DNA of 64,000 bases from Punica granatum (GCF_007655135.1 NC_045127.1:11107001-11171000), one strand, 5' to 3'. Positions 32,501-45,335 are shown, counted from the stretch's first letter. The notes: a model not told the origin generated them from the letters alone. Made by a program: numbers and translations.

Positions 32501-35261
32501 AATTGGTGCGGAGGAATATGATACATTTGTTGATATATTTGAAGGCGGGTCTCTTTTATATTGCAACATGTCTTTCGAGGCGCTCATAACTGTGAGGAAT
32601 CAGCTTGAAGAGTTCGGTTTTCCTTGCAAAGCTGTCAATGATAGTCTTTGGTTACAGGTTCGGACTTCAGATTTCTTCTTTTATTTGTAAGCATGGAGAT
32701 TAGGGACATTGATGAGTGTATTCCATCTGTTATTTATGTGAAATTTTATCGTCTGAGCTGGTCAGATCAGTACATATAAAACTTGATCTAGCTGAATTAC
32801 TTAAAATTAAACCCACTTTGCGCCTGGAGCTGGTTATTTTGCAAAGAGGCCATCGAAGACCATTAATAATCTCTGCTTTAGTCATTTTAAAAATCCTATG
32901 TAGATGTGACGTGTGTTTAAGTGATTCTTTAAATCCCATGGCCATTTCTTTGAAATCCAACTTACACCAGTTAGTATGCTTGGTTTCTTATGGAACAACT
33001 ATTATGCTTGCAGATGCTTTTAAGCCAGAGGGTACAAGAAATTGGTGCAGATACATGCAAGAATTGCTGCCTCCTTAACATGGCATGCGCCTGCAGACAG
33101 CCGTTTGGGTTTGTCCATGGCGTGTCCACTCCCACTAGTTACCACATGCAGGAGCAAGACCAGAACAATACTCCTGGAAACATTGGTAATGTTTATGTGG
33201 CAGGGCCCGCTCAACAGGGTGAGGGCACTGGCTTATTTAGGCCTGTGAGGGTTCATGTCAGGGGCCATGTTGATGGGCTTGCGGGTATTGGACGTGGAGC
33301 CACGTTTGTTCCATCAGCTGCCTGGGCCCCAACTCGTTTTGTCTTCTCTCGTGTTCCCGGTGTGGGAAACCGAAATTGCCAGCAATCTCTTGCTAATGAT
33401 GACTCAGAGGCAAGAGCTGAGCAGAATGGGGATTTGTCAGGAGATGGGTTGACAGCTCTTGTTGGGCTCAGTCAAGGAGGAAACAGCATTGCGAATGGTC
33501 ATGGAGATCATAACATCAGGGAATATGAGATGGAGCTTCAGAGCAGATTGACTGGGACTTCTGCAGTGGGCACTAGTTCAAGTAATGGTCCTGTGCAGAT
33601 GCTTGAGCAATCAGATCATGCTGCAGGAATCGAGTGGGAAAATGGCAATAGTTCTTCTATATCCTTGGATATGAAGACCCCATTGAGCCATTTTCCTCCT
33701 TTCCGTTTTGGGTGAGTAATTAATCCTCATCTTTCACCCAAATCTACTTTTATCTAATGATAGCATATATGATGCAACTTTGACTGATCTTATGTATTTT
33801 GTATTCAAACCTTTGCTTCATGTGAGCCATGCTTATTTGCCCCAACCTTTATGTTAAAGTGGCTCACTTTCCTAGTTTTTCCTTCGTCATATCTCTCACT
33901 TGGTGAAAAGAACTTGGCCAAGGTTCGAATTTGATTTTCACCAACCATTTTTTATTATCCATGACCTAGTTTTCGACTCAGACTTGCCACTCTTGCTGAA
34001 CTCTTCCATTGTGGTTTGTATTTTCTTAATCCTGAGAAATGACTATCAATCCTTTCCAAATTGTAGGATCTCGTCGTCAGTTTATATCCTCTCTTTGTGC
34101 TTGGAAGTCATCTTAATGTTACTCTTAAAACTGATTGCTAAGCTCTATATAAGTCTAATAATTTCTTTCTTGTACTATTTGGGCATTCAGTGCGGAATTC
34201 GAGGATGTGCACAGGCTTCATGATGGTCAGGTTAAGCACTCTCCAGAAGTATTTTATGCCGGTTCTCTGTGGAAGGTATGTGCATAGTCTTTTCCAGCTA
34301 GTTATTTTCTGATTTTCTCCCAGAGAACCAACATTTTGCAAACTCTTATGAGTGCAGGTCAGTGTTCAGGCTTTTAATGATGAAGATCCCCAAGGAAGAA
34401 GAACTCTTGGTATTTCATGTTGTTCTTGTTGTAATGTTGTAAATTTTTTCTCTCCGACAGTAAACGCAATTAAGGAGACAAATTTGCCTTGACTGACTGA
34501 AATTTGAATATCATGATAGGGTTGTTTCTTCACCGGAGGAAAGCAGAAATAACTGACTCTCTCAGAAAGGTGAGTTTTGTTTGAGCATTTCTCCCTTTCT
34601 TTGACAACTAAGACGATGATTCAATCTTGTTGCATCTGCACTTTCTCCCTGTTATCGTCATACCGTCGTTTGTCATTGTTCATGTTGCCTACAAGTATGC
34701 AATTGGATGTTTCTTGAACTCCATGCGTAGTGTCTCATGAAGTTGTGCCATTGTTTTTTCCTCCCCATCTTCAGGTTCATATGTATGTAGACACCCGGGA
34801 AAAGGTCACCGCCCGATATCAGGTAACTGTCCCACATCAAATGGCTATGATCACAGGATTCAGACACTGTGTTCAGATTTGTAGACTTCTTCCAGTTTTC
34901 TATTCCTTACGTGGAATTTCGTCTGAAGGGTGGATTATATGGTTTCGTAACGGAAAACGAAATGTCTCCCAAAGCGCAACCTGGCTCTTGTTGCCTCATT
35001 ATTGTCTTAAGAAAAGGAAAACCAAGGCAGTTTACCACCATCAGACCTCTAACGGAAATCAGTCTCGTTTCTCTTTTATATCAGTTGATATGTCCATCAA
35101 AGAGAGAGGTCATGCTGTTCGGAAGCTTCAAGCAGAGGGGAACGCTTTTACCAAAAGCTCCAAAGGGATGGGGCTGGAGGACCGCACTCCTATTCGACGA
35201 GCTCCCCGATCTCCTCCAGAATGGAGCCCTGAGAGTTGCTGCTGTCGTGCAGCTCGTTTGA
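29574..35261 (+). CDS. BTB/POZ-BACK domain protein, germ-cell-less-like (12 exons)
   Basis: Exons: 29574-29836, 30618-30801, 30970-31038, 31117-31215, 31634-31713, 31817-32657, 33014-33711, 34191-34275, 34358-34409, 34520-34569, 34775-34822, 34896-35261. Phases close to give 944 residues. A proline-rich start (PPPPPPS) is followed by the BTB fold at about 60-165 (FSDIAVHAMGSTYHLHRLILSRSSYF) and a BACK-like helical region to about 260. A long acidic, Ser/Gly-rich linker covers roughly 270-770, with one ordered stretch near 500-545 (LLYCNMSFEALITVRNQLEEFGF). The C-terminal 170 residues form a beta-rich domain (VFYAGSLWKVSVQAFNDEDPQGRRTLGLFLHRRKA) like that in plant germ-cell-less-type proteins. 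BTB proteins of this sort usually act as adaptors for cullin-3 ligases. Substrate unknown. Confidence 0.88.
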
Positions 35262-36600
35262 GATCGCCAAATGGTAGTGCCTCTCCCGCTCCATGTATAG
35301 CGCCGGTTTTTGTATTGCCCCTATATATATAGTCTTTCCTCCAGAAGGAATTTGCTTATTCTGTGAGGATGATGATAATAATGATGTCTATTCACAAATG
35401 TCTCCAGCGTCTGCTTTTAATGGTAATTGTACATGTATGTTTTCTCGTAGACGCGTAAAGCTGTGAGAACGGTTCCGGTTTTCTATTTTCTACAGTTAAA
35501 AACGTGTTGAAGTTGCATCTGCCGGTCGGAAAACATACCGATCGCATTCCAACACTGCTGGGTTTATGTTCTGCAATTTTTAGGATAAGAAAATCGGGAA
35601 ATCGCCCGGTGTTCCATAACCCGACATGCCTATATTTTTTGAAAATATATTGAGATCTCTATCAAGGGCTCTCATCAAGAAAGGAGAGATCATTAAGATG
35701 GTCTAAATTCATCGGATTATAGCTGTTGTTTTATAGAGAAAAAAAGTGTAAAATCTGCACTATTCTATTTGAAAGAGACGCGAATTTTATATGAATTTAA
35801 TTAATTAAGTTTAATGGCATCATTATTACTATATAATTTATATGTCAACCTGCATTAGTGGAATGGAGGTTGGAAAGAGGTCATAGCATTGTGTCAAGAT
35901 GTCGATTAAGAGAAAGATGAGCAAGATTAATGAATCCTAAAATGGTCCAATGTGTCCACTATTAGGTAAACCGACCAAAACTCACGGAATAACATTAAAT
36001 TTAGCTGACTAGTACTTTTTGAATCAGTTTGAGAAAAGAAAATGTAATTTACAATCGACTATCAAAGAATTACATATTTTTCGCCGTCATGTCATTGTCG
36101 GGAATGCCTCCCGTCGCATCGATCCCCCGACTTATATACTATGGTACCGACGTCACGATCGTTTTCGACAACACGAGATCAAGCCTCGGATAAGAAATTC
36201 CCAAATGACACCGGGTTTGCTCGGTAAACTTCGCCATAATAAGATATTGAAGCTAACCCAATGCCCATCGTTGGGACCCGCCAGGAAACTTCCGGTGCGG
36301 CGCGGTCCACCGAAACAAGGATGAGGGCGACGGCGAGACCTGCCATTTCTGCCGTAAAAGCTGCAGACCTGAGCTTCGTCCGTTTTCATCCGTCTCCCAC
36401 TTCGTCTCCGTTGGCTTCAATCTGAATCCGAATTGGCCAATTTCTCCCAAATCGCCTCTCTCCAATCGCCCGCTCTGCCCAAAATCGACCCCTCTTGGTC
36501 ATCCCCAATTGCCCCTTCTAGGGTTTAAGCGGAACCCTCCATCTCCATTGCGTGACAAACCTAATTGTACCCCAGCTGGAGGAGATGGGCCTGACCGTTG
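35262..36600. other. Intergenic region between BTB and ESD4-like genes
   Basis: This contains the BTB 3' UTR, then AT-rich sequence to about 36000, then a GC-richer stretch (about 36090-36600) that probably includes the promoter and 5' UTR of the ESD4-like gene. No extra gene is supported; the open frames here are short and domain-free. Confidence 0.5.
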
Positions 36601-36653
36601 CTAGATGGGTTTGAGATTCCGCAGTCTTGCGAGTTCTAGGGGTTGTCAATTCA

Positions 36654-39492
36654 ATGGGTGCTCTCACTAGCAGTCGCAAGCGGAACGATGAGTTTCTGAA
36701 CCCGGGCAGCAGGCAGCCGCACATAAACACGCCCGAGTTTCAATCTTCCAAGAGGGTCAAGCTCTCGTTAAGTACGCCGGACCGGAGCGTTTCTTCCAGG
36801 AGCACGGTATCCAGGGTCTCCCGGTACCCCGACGCGGCCCCGAGGCTGCGCAGGGAAGTTCACGCTCCCGTCAGGCCTCAGAAGTTCGGATCTTTCACTG
36901 CTTTGAGTCAGTTTGGGGCTTCAACTGGCACAGCTAGGGGTACTGCTGGAGAAGGGTACAGAGGCTTCACAATGGGGAACGTATTGAGTGACAATTATGA
37001 GAAGGTAAAGAAAAGCGCCTTGGAGAGTTTGAGGTACTTTAATGGGACGGAAGTGATTGAATTGGCAGATGAGGAACCGCGGAAGGAGGTGGCTGTTTCA
37101 GAGGACTCGAGCGTGGAGACGATTGGAGCCGATAATTGGTTAAAAGGCACAAAGAAGGTTGCGACTAACTTGCAGGATTCTGTCATTTCGGAGCTGAGTG
37201 ATGGGAATGTGGTTGGGGTGGAGAAGGCGGAGGAGATGTTGGTGTCAACCTCATTAGATAGGGATGATAACGAATTCGAGGTGTTAAGTAAGTCTGCCTA
37301 CCAGAAGCTGCTTGAAGAGGTCCGGAGGCGCCATGATCCAAAAATCAAGGACTTAGAATTTGAGATTCAGTTTCAGTCGGAAAGATTGTCATTCATTCAG
37401 CTGCAGCGGCCTCCCAAAGAACCAGAGGAGGTGACGACCCTGTTCTTCTCTCAGCTTCTTACTTGTCTGTAGATTAGCTTTCTGGACATTAAACAGTTGG
37501 GTTATTCTGGCTCTTACGTTGTGACAATAAATGGATGGAAAAGTTGTTTTGTTGTCCATTGCTCTCTTTCCGTGATTTTTGGCTTACAATACTTGTTTTG
37601 ATTCTCAGGAGGTGCCTCGTGAACCATTTGTTCCTCTGACAGATGAGGAAGAGGCCAAGGTTCGGCAGGCGCTATCGTGCAACCGGTACAGTTCTATTCA
37701 ACAACTCTAGTTAGGGTTTGTGTAGGCAAATTAGGAGTTGGTAATCTTATCTGCCTTGGTTCCTGTAGGAGGAACGTACTGGTAACACATCAGAATTCTG
37801 GTATCGAGATTACCGGAGAGGTTCTTCAGTGCCTTAGACCAAGAGCCTGGTTAAATGATGAGGTAATTTCTAAATCATTCATACACTCGAGGAATTGCCA
37901 TTAAATAGTTCTAATATATAGTTCTCTTAACCACGCTTGCCAACTGAAACCTCTTCGCAGGTTATAAATTTGTATCTGGAGCTATTGAAGGAAAGGGAGA
38001 GGAGAGAGCCAAAGAAGTTTCTAAAATGTCATTTTTTCAATACATTTTTCTACAAAAAGGTTTGTTCATGGCCTCAGTGTTCTTTCTATATATTTAGACT
38101 TCGTTGATACCGTTTTCGTCATATGGAATTGAAAAACAGTTTTTCATTTGTTTGATGTGAATGTTCCCAGTTGGCATGTGGTAAGGATGGCTACGATTAT
38201 AAATCTGTCAGAAGATGGACTACCCAGAGGAAGTTGGGATATAGCCTTATCGACTGTGACAAAGTAGACTTCTACTCTAGCTTCAAATGATTAATTTTTA
38301 AATACTTGATGATTTATCTGAGTCGTGTTGTTGGCGTCAGATATTTGTGCCGATCCACCAGGAGGTACATTGGTGCCTTGCCATCATAAATAAGAAAGAA
38401 CAGAAATTCCAGTATCTAGATTCACTCGGAGGAAGGGATTCCAGAGTGCTGGGAGTACTGGTATGCGATGTTACTCCCTTCCCTTTCAGTAGCAAGTTGG
38501 GTTGTTGCAACAGTTCTTTGCATTTCTGGTGCGCCCATAAATTCTCCCATTAGGAAATGGACCTGCATATTCACTTGGTGCCAGTCATGATCCCACTACC
38601 CTGCGTGTTTATGCTAATTGGGTTCACAAGGAACATGCGTCGCAACATAGCTAGATAATGAGAAGAGTAGTGCTGACAGCAGTTATCATTAAGTAACCTT
38701 AGTGTTACGGTAGAACTATGAAATGTTTAAGAGTCCTGTACCTTCTGCAGATGTTGTATGAGTCTTTTGTTGGCTTGTTTCTTTTATTTTTATTATATTT
38801 TGTGATGATTAGTTCTTTTTCCTGAACAACTGCACAGTTGTCCTTTTAAAGCCCAATAGATAAAAGGAATTGTGAAATAAAAGAGGGGCAAGAAAGAAGA
38901 GGGGGGAAATTTGGGGGAGGTGGAGCTCGTCCCCTTTGCTTTTGTAAATGTTAGCCTAAATCTTGTCATTTTCAACATTTCAGGCTCGATACATTGTGGA
39001 TGAAGTAAAGGACAAGAATGGCAAAAACGTTGACGTCCAATCATGGAAGCTAGAATATGTTGATGACCTTCCTGAGCAAGAAAATTCGTCTGTACTCTAT
39101 TCTAAATTCTCCGCTCTTGCAGTTATTCTGGAAATATTAGAGAAATGTGTTTATTTTATTCCTCTAATTCTCATTTGCGGTGAACTGCATTCTTTTGTTG
39201 GGTATTTCTAATGAAATTCTTTGGTTTCTTTTCACAGGTATGATTGCGGTATGTTCATGATAAAATATGCCGACTTTTACAGCAGAGGTCTGAGGCTCTG
39301 TTTCAGTCAGGTGAGATTTGTTAATACCACTGGTCCTCCTTATGAAGATATCTTAGTTTTATGTCTTATAATTATCTTTTCCCTCTCTCAACCATTGTGT
39401 TGTAAGCATAAAAAGCATCTCTCTTGTAGGAGCACATGCCCTATTTCCGGCAAAGAACAGCCAAGGAGATTTTGAATCTGAGAGCTGACTAA
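36654..39492 (+). CDS. ESD4: ESD4-like SUMO protease (Ulp1, peptidase C48), 9 exons
   Basis: Exons: 36654-37430, 37609-37685, 37769-37862, 37961-38059, 38171-38263, 38341-38460, 38984-39087, 39238-39310, 39430-39492, giving 499 residues, close to Arabidopsis ESD4. The ATG at 36654 gives MGALTSSRKRNDEF, similar to the ESD4 start; the earlier in-frame codon is TTG. The N-terminal half is a basic, disordered regulatory region. The Ulp1 domain covers about 285-499, with catalytic His390 (EVHWCL), Asp407 (QYLDSLGG), Gln452 and Cys458 (YDCGMFM), all intact. The exon 7 donor is weak (ttc|gtctgt) but the phase demands it. ESD4 matures SUMO and removes it from targets at the nuclear rim; mutants flower early. 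It could be a closely related ELS-type paralogue. Confidence 0.92.
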
Positions 39493-40725
39493 AGTCTTGA
39501 ACCTTGGGTGAGCGAACTCAGAGCAATAGAAGAATGTGATATCGAGTTTGCTACATTTCAGACGGGAACACCGGCTTTTGAGTATGGAGTAATAACCCAG
39601 ACTGAGGTTTACTAAATTTTTTTTTCTCTGATTTCTCTAGTATTACCCATATTTGCCGAAGCAAATCCTGAAGCTCGGCGTTTATGCTAGAGAGGATTTA
39701 GTTTGTGTACATAAAGAAAGTGCAGATTCTGTGTAGGGGATGCAAGACTCCATCATAGGAGAGATGATTTTGGTAGCTTTATATTCGTCAGTCGTGTCGA
39801 TCTTTGGTGCCTTGATATTTTTCTTCTCTTTTTTCTTGCCGCCCCCCCCCCCCCCCAACAGCACCCCGTAATCAAGTACTATAGTCGTATTACTTTGCGG
39901 TGTATTAAAGACCTGCAAATATATGTTGGATTGTTGTTCTGGATTAAATGTACAAATTGCCTGTCTCTTGAGCAAATGGTGTTCAATTTCTCATTGTTCA
40001 CTGTACGGGGTAGGGCTAAGCTGATGCCAAGCAGAGTCCTTCAACTTCCCGATGATTCAGCCTAACTTTCATTTAAGATCGCGCAGGTCAGGCAACAAAG
40101 CCTTATTTGATGTCAAACCTATATTTATGGGTCCTCATCTTGGAGGACTCTTAGAGTTCATTTGGGAATGCGGTGAGAGGTTTCATAATCACTTTGCCTT
40201 ATAATTTTAAGCAGATTTAGTGTTTGGTGAGAGTTTTTGAAATTACAGTTTTGGTTAAAATTCCGGTTGCAAATGTAATTTCTTCAAGTAGATTAATAGG
40301 TGCATATGAAATTTGTTTCTGTTTATTTTATTTCAAGTATTAATAATTTCTTTTTCTCACTTTTTGCAGTTTTAAATTATTTTCTTTCAAATACTTTAAC
40401 TTATTCTGAAATAAGCATTTATCTTTCAGTAATTTTGTTTCAGTACTTCTCCATTAGGAATAGCAATATCAAATCAAGCCTTAATCATGATAATCGACGT
40501 TATGTGGGCCCAACAGACACCAAAAAATCCATTTCCCTTCAAATTGCCATCCTCTTTTCCTCTATTTAACGACGGGAAGAGCAAATCATAATTGCAAAAC
40601 CAAATCATTTCATCCTTATAATTATGTAGCCATTTCTTTGTAGATGTGATTATGAATCCTCATGAGCCGAATTTGTTTGCAGTTTGAAAGGAAATGGAGG
40701 ACGACGTAGCATTAGGTATGAAACA
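39493..40725. other. Downstream spacer with poly-C tract
   Basis: This holds the 3' UTR of the ESD4-like gene, and a run of about 16 C bases at 39841-39856, which is prone to sequencing error. I see no gene. Sequence from about 40300 becomes AT-rich. Confidence 0.5.
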
Positions 40726-40734
40726 TCGAATATA

Positions 40735-41586
40735 GGGTAAATTGCACTGGTGGTCCAAAATGTTTTACAAATGTTACATGATGGTCCAAAAAGTTTTTTT
40801 CGTTGCATGATGGTACAAAATGTTTCAAAGTTTTTTCATGATGGTACAAACCGTCAATTGGCCCTGACGCCGTTAACATTTTGCTGACGTGGCGCGTCCT
40901 ATGTGTCACTTTTGTTACGTGGAACCAATCATAGTACGCCACGTCATTTAAGAGAAAATAAAAATTTTAAAAGTCCAAAAAAATACAAAAAAAATAATTA
41001 AAAAATACAAAAAAAAGAGTAAAAATTTTCAAAAAAATAAAAAATATATTTTAAAATTTTGAAAATTATTTTTTAAAATATAAAATTTTTAAATTTTTTT
41101 AAAAAAATATAAAAATAATAAAAAATACAAAAAAGAGTAAAAATTTAGAATAAAAAAATAAAAAAAAATTAATTTAAAAATTTTGAAATTTTTAAAATTT
41201 TTTTAAAAAAAATTTAAAATTTTCTTAAAATTTTTTAAAATTTTATAAAAATTTTTTTTTTTTTTAATTTTTTTAAAAAAATTTATTAATATTTAATATT
41301 AAAATTCTTTTTTTTAAATTAAAAGTTTAAAATTATTTTTAAAATTTTTTAAAATTTAAAATTATTTTTAAAATTTTAAAATTCTAAAATTTTTCGGCCA
41401 CGTCAGTAAGGAGGTGACACGTAGTAGCCACGTCAGCATCGACTTGACGGCGTCAAGCTCGAGTTGACGGTTTGTACCATCATGAAACAACTTTGAAATA
41501 TTTTGTACCATCATGTAACGAAAAAAACTTTTTAGACCATCATGTAACATTTGTAAAACATTTTGGACCACCAGTGCAATTTACCC
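40735..41586. mobile_element. Mutator-like MITE with exact 9-bp target-site duplication
   Basis: The element starts gggtaaattgcactgg and ends with the inverse, ccagtgcaatttaccc. The inverted arms run about 130-150 bp (repeated atgatggtacaaa words and a gacg.cgt/cacgtc block at the inner edge). Identical flanks tcgaatata at 40726-40734 and 41587-41595 form a perfect 9-bp duplication, the mark of Mutator-superfamily insertion. The centre (about 40955-41390) is nearly pure A/T. It has no coding capacity. The exact duplication and well-matched arms suggest a fairly recent insertion. Confidence 0.85.
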
Positions 41587-41799
41587 TCGAATATATTTGA
41601 TACTTTTAAGCAGTACCATCACAAAGGTAAATGCTGTGTTACTCACTTGATAGAGTGTGAAGAATATGGGAAGAAGGGTCAAATGAATATTGGAAGAAGG
41701 CTTTTATGTTACAAATACTGGAAGGTACAAGAGAGCATATGCTTGAACTTGCCCTGTTTTCTTTCATATTATGATGAAAGATGACATGGCTTTCGAGCA

Positions 41800-42365
41800 A
41801 AAGTGACAATATATGTCGTGTCGTATTTAAACAGGTCGTGTCTAAACGGATTCGTATCAGAAAGTTCTAAACCCGAACACGACACGTTTAATAAACGTGT
41901 CAAGATTTTCAAACACGAACACGACATGTTTAACTAAGCGGGTCTAAATGTGTATGTATATTTACCTACATGATATGACACTATTACCTCTAGGTACATA
42001 ATATACCTATATGATATAACATTACTAACTTTAATTACATATTACTATACAATTGACATGATAAAAATATCATAAATGGGTGATTTATATAAATAAATTT
42101 AGATGATTTTAGTGTAATTTCTTCTATAAATTGATACAATATATAAAACAAATTTATTAACGTGATAACACATGATATAAACTAGTCTAACCATATCTAA
42201 ACGGGTTACAAGAGTTGAACCCATTTACACACGATTATTTTTCGTCTCTAAATGGGTTTGACCGGTTTAGACACAAAACACATTTAGCCTTAATCCAAAC
42301 TCGCTTAACTTCGTCTCGTATCCATGTTGTATTATCATGTCGTGTTAAATATTGCCGGCCCTACT
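41800..42365. mobile_element. hAT-like MITE remnant
   Basis: The left side carries repeated cgtgtcgt, gacacgt and cgggtcta words (about 41815-41950); the right side has related inverted words (tctaaacggg, gtttgaccggtttagacac, gtcgtgttaaatattgccggccct) ending about 42362. Termini with a gggccggcaat motif and cgtgtcgt-rich subterminal repeats are common in plant hAT MITEs. I could not find the matching 8-bp duplication. Family call is inference. Confidence 0.5.
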
Positions 42366-43535
42366 TCTGATTGAGCTTTGTTTAATCTCTTTAGTTGAAT
42401 AAGGATTTTTTTTTGAGACTGTAACATAGTATTCGGAAAGCCAACTGTGCTCCGATTAATCGAACTCGAGTTGGGTCGACTTACAAAGGGGGTAAAGTTC
42501 TCTCAGCATGATTTTTTTCATTTATAAGACTTGAACCCGATACATAGCTATGTTGATGAATAAGATATATATATATATATATATATACTAATCGCGGAAC
42601 CTTTGTGTTGCACAAAATTGAAGGTGATCTTTTTTTATTAATTTTATTGTATAAAATACGTGTTATAAATTGTTAAAAATAATAATTTACAATCAATAAT
42701 AATATATTATTAGACATGTGAGACTAATGGTAATTTTTCGGTAAGGAATTCTTTTTCGGTAAGGGAGACTAATGGTAATTTAATTTCATGAATAAGATAG
42801 TAAGAAATTATATAAAAGAATAGAACTCAATGCATGTCTTGAACAATCAAACATCGCTCGATTTATGTTTAAAAAATTAAAAAGAAAAATTCCAACCATG
42901 GCAGGATGAATTTCGATCTTCAATATTATCAATATTCATCTAGTGTTATATCTGTCTTATGTTGACACTAAAACCACATACACAAAATTGAAAACCTCAA
43001 AATTCTACAAAGGTTTATATGTGAGAAAAAGTAAAAAAAATTGAAGAACTCAACTCCAAAAGTCTAACTGTTGGCATATTAACAAAAACTCATGTGTATG
43101 CAAAAAATTGAAGAACTATAGTGGTAGCAATATTTTTCAGAATTAGATCGGTCATGGTTTGTGTACGGTACCCCCCACTATTTGTAGCGTATAATACATA
43201 ATATAATATAGATAGAACATCTTACATAAAAAAGAAAAATATAGATAGTACATCATCACTATCTAAAAAAATGACTTTATTTGCTTTTTGAAAAACAAAT
43301 ATATCATATATCATATCTAAGAAAATATGATCTAATTTATTTTTCTTGAGAAGCAAATACGATCTTATATGATTTGTTTTATCTGAATCTTTTCATAAAA
43401 TCATATATCTTATCTTATACTATTATTTGAGTGAAATATCAATTTTGTAACTACCGGCTTATACTATTACAGGATGTATTTGAAAAGCGAAAAGCATCCC
43501 TTTTTTCCTAATATATATAATTTGAAAAAATTAAA
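42366..43535. other. AT-rich gene-free spacer
   Basis: No gene is visible. A (TA)n run lies at about 42567-42587 and a short duplication of gagactaatggtaattt at about 42719 and 42765. The base composition is uniformly AT-rich. Confidence 0.55.
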
Positions 43536-43920
43536 AAATGAGAAAAATAATAACCGGTTCTATAAATCTATATCTCTATATTTTAAAACATAAAAATTTA
43601 GTTTTCTAAAAATGGCTCAAAATCTGAAAAGATAACGACCAACCCCGAAAATATATATTTATATGTTTTAAAAAATTAAAATAATAAAACTAAAATTCGT
43701 TTTCTGAAAAAAGTTCAAAAATTGAGAAAAATAATGATTGCAAATACGTATTTATATATCTCAAAATTTAAAATTTTTAAAAAATATTTTTCAAAGCAAG
43801 CTCAAAAATCGAAAAAATAATGAAATATCCCACAAATCTATATTTATATATATCTAAAAATTCAAATTTTTGTTTCTTTAAGTAGAAAACTCAAAAAATC
43901 GAAAAAATTTCATTCAACAA
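43536..43920. repeat. AT-rich degenerate tandem array, unit about 90 bp
   Basis: A phrase like gaaaaataatga followed by tatatttatatat and then ctcaaaaat recurs with starts near 43541, 43626, 43724, 43811 and 43901, spacings 85-98 bp. The copies are diverged by substitutions and small indels. It is non-coding and satellite-like. The array ends shortly before a (TA)n run at about 43968-43985. Confidence 0.65.
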
Positions 43921-44254
43921 TGGAATATTTTGAGGCTATATGACTGGGCCTACCATATTTGTGCTTTCATATATATATATATATAATAGAAGATGACACA
44001 TGCTATGAACAAAAAACATAAATAGACAATGTAAAAAAAATACTTCTAAATAATATTCAAACATCAACTTAGCAAATATGATGAGTCTCGAACTATATCA
44101 ATTTTATTATGAATAAATTATAACAATATAAAAAAAGAGCCAAAAAGTTGAAATTAAGGGATGAATGTGTAAGGAGGAGAGAAGGAGAGAAAAGGAGAAG
44201 TGGCTGAAAGAGGGAGTGGGAGATAAAATATAAAAAAAATAGGTAGTTATTACA

Positions 44255-45335
44255 AGGGAAAACTATAATTTTGGTTTTGTAAATTTAAATACTTTTCCAT
44301 TTTCGTCATTTTCCTTTTTTTTCGTCCTGTACGTTTAGATGATTTTTTGTACGTGTCATTCCGTTACTAACACCGTTAACTATTGCTGAATTAAAGCCGC
44401 ATGGCTCCCGCGTAAGACACCTATGCCACATCAATATTAGAGTATGACAACTCAATAGGGAAAAATTAAAATATTGGAGAAAAATCAATTAGCTACCGAA
44501 GATTTCTTCTGGCAATGACAAGCGAAGTGTCGAGAATGGACTTGGATGCGAGGCTAATCAAGTCGATGATGATTTTTATGATCATGGCTTGTAGGCTTCA
44601 TTCGTTCCCACCTATGAGAGAAACTAATGTCCAAGACGATAGACAAGGTGCTCACCCTCAATGTTTACACGACAAGATCAAGCATATCCTCGAGACTGAC
44701 GCCCTCCTCGGGCCCGATCGCATCCATTGCCTCAACATGAGGCACAATTGCCACCTCGAAGACCTTAGTAAAATGTCAGATTTGGTGCATCTAATCCTCA
44801 TTCTCTCATCCTCATTTACCTAGTTCTACATCGGATGCAATGGGTCGCGTTCACTTTGCTTGATTTACTTATGATGGAGCTCAATCTGTTAGTTCATAAT
44901 TTTTGTATGTGGCGAATCATCTTTATTTTGGTTTGTGTTCGGTTACTTTGCTTATGTTTGCAACTTTGCTCTTGCTCATCGCTTTGGTTCCGAGTCTTAC
45001 ATTTTCTAGAATTTTCAGTGCTAACTTGATGATTTTGCATATTCATCTTCTTTTTTCTTTTTTTCAATTCCCGAACACTTGATTTCTTCAATTTTTTTAA
45101 CCACTAATTTTATTTTTCCCTATTGACTTGACCTTTTCTAATATTGATGTGGCATGGGTATTCTATGTGGCGGTCATGTGGCTCCAATTCAGTGATAATA
45201 AACGGTGTTAGTAACGGAAAGACACAAACAAAAAAAGCATATGGACATATAGGATTAAAACAGGAGAAAAATTAAGAAAAAGGATAAAAATAGAAAAGTG
45301 CTCAAACCTATATGATCAAAGCTATAGTTTTTCCT
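44255..45335. mobile_element. Mutator-like element with gene-like internal segment (Pack-MULE candidate)
   Basis: Long inverted arms of about 215 bp: left begins agggaaaactata, right ends tatagtttttcct; both carry ccgttactaacaccgtt and ccacatcaatattag in inverse orientation. Flanks share ttattaca (44247-44254; 45335-45342, the first base overlapping the end), an 8-bp, possibly 9-bp, duplication. Between the arms, 44515-44823 (+) is open for 102 codons (MTSEVSRMDLDARLIKSMM ...) with balanced base composition, unlike the AT-rich surroundings; a hydrophobic stretch follows at about 44835-45029. This could be a captured host gene fragment, but I do not recognise the protein. No transposase. Confidence 0.6.

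Noticed and set aside
36019..36465. Short frames upstream of the ESD4-like gene
   Set aside because: They sit in the probable promoter, overlap on both strands and show no conserved domain.
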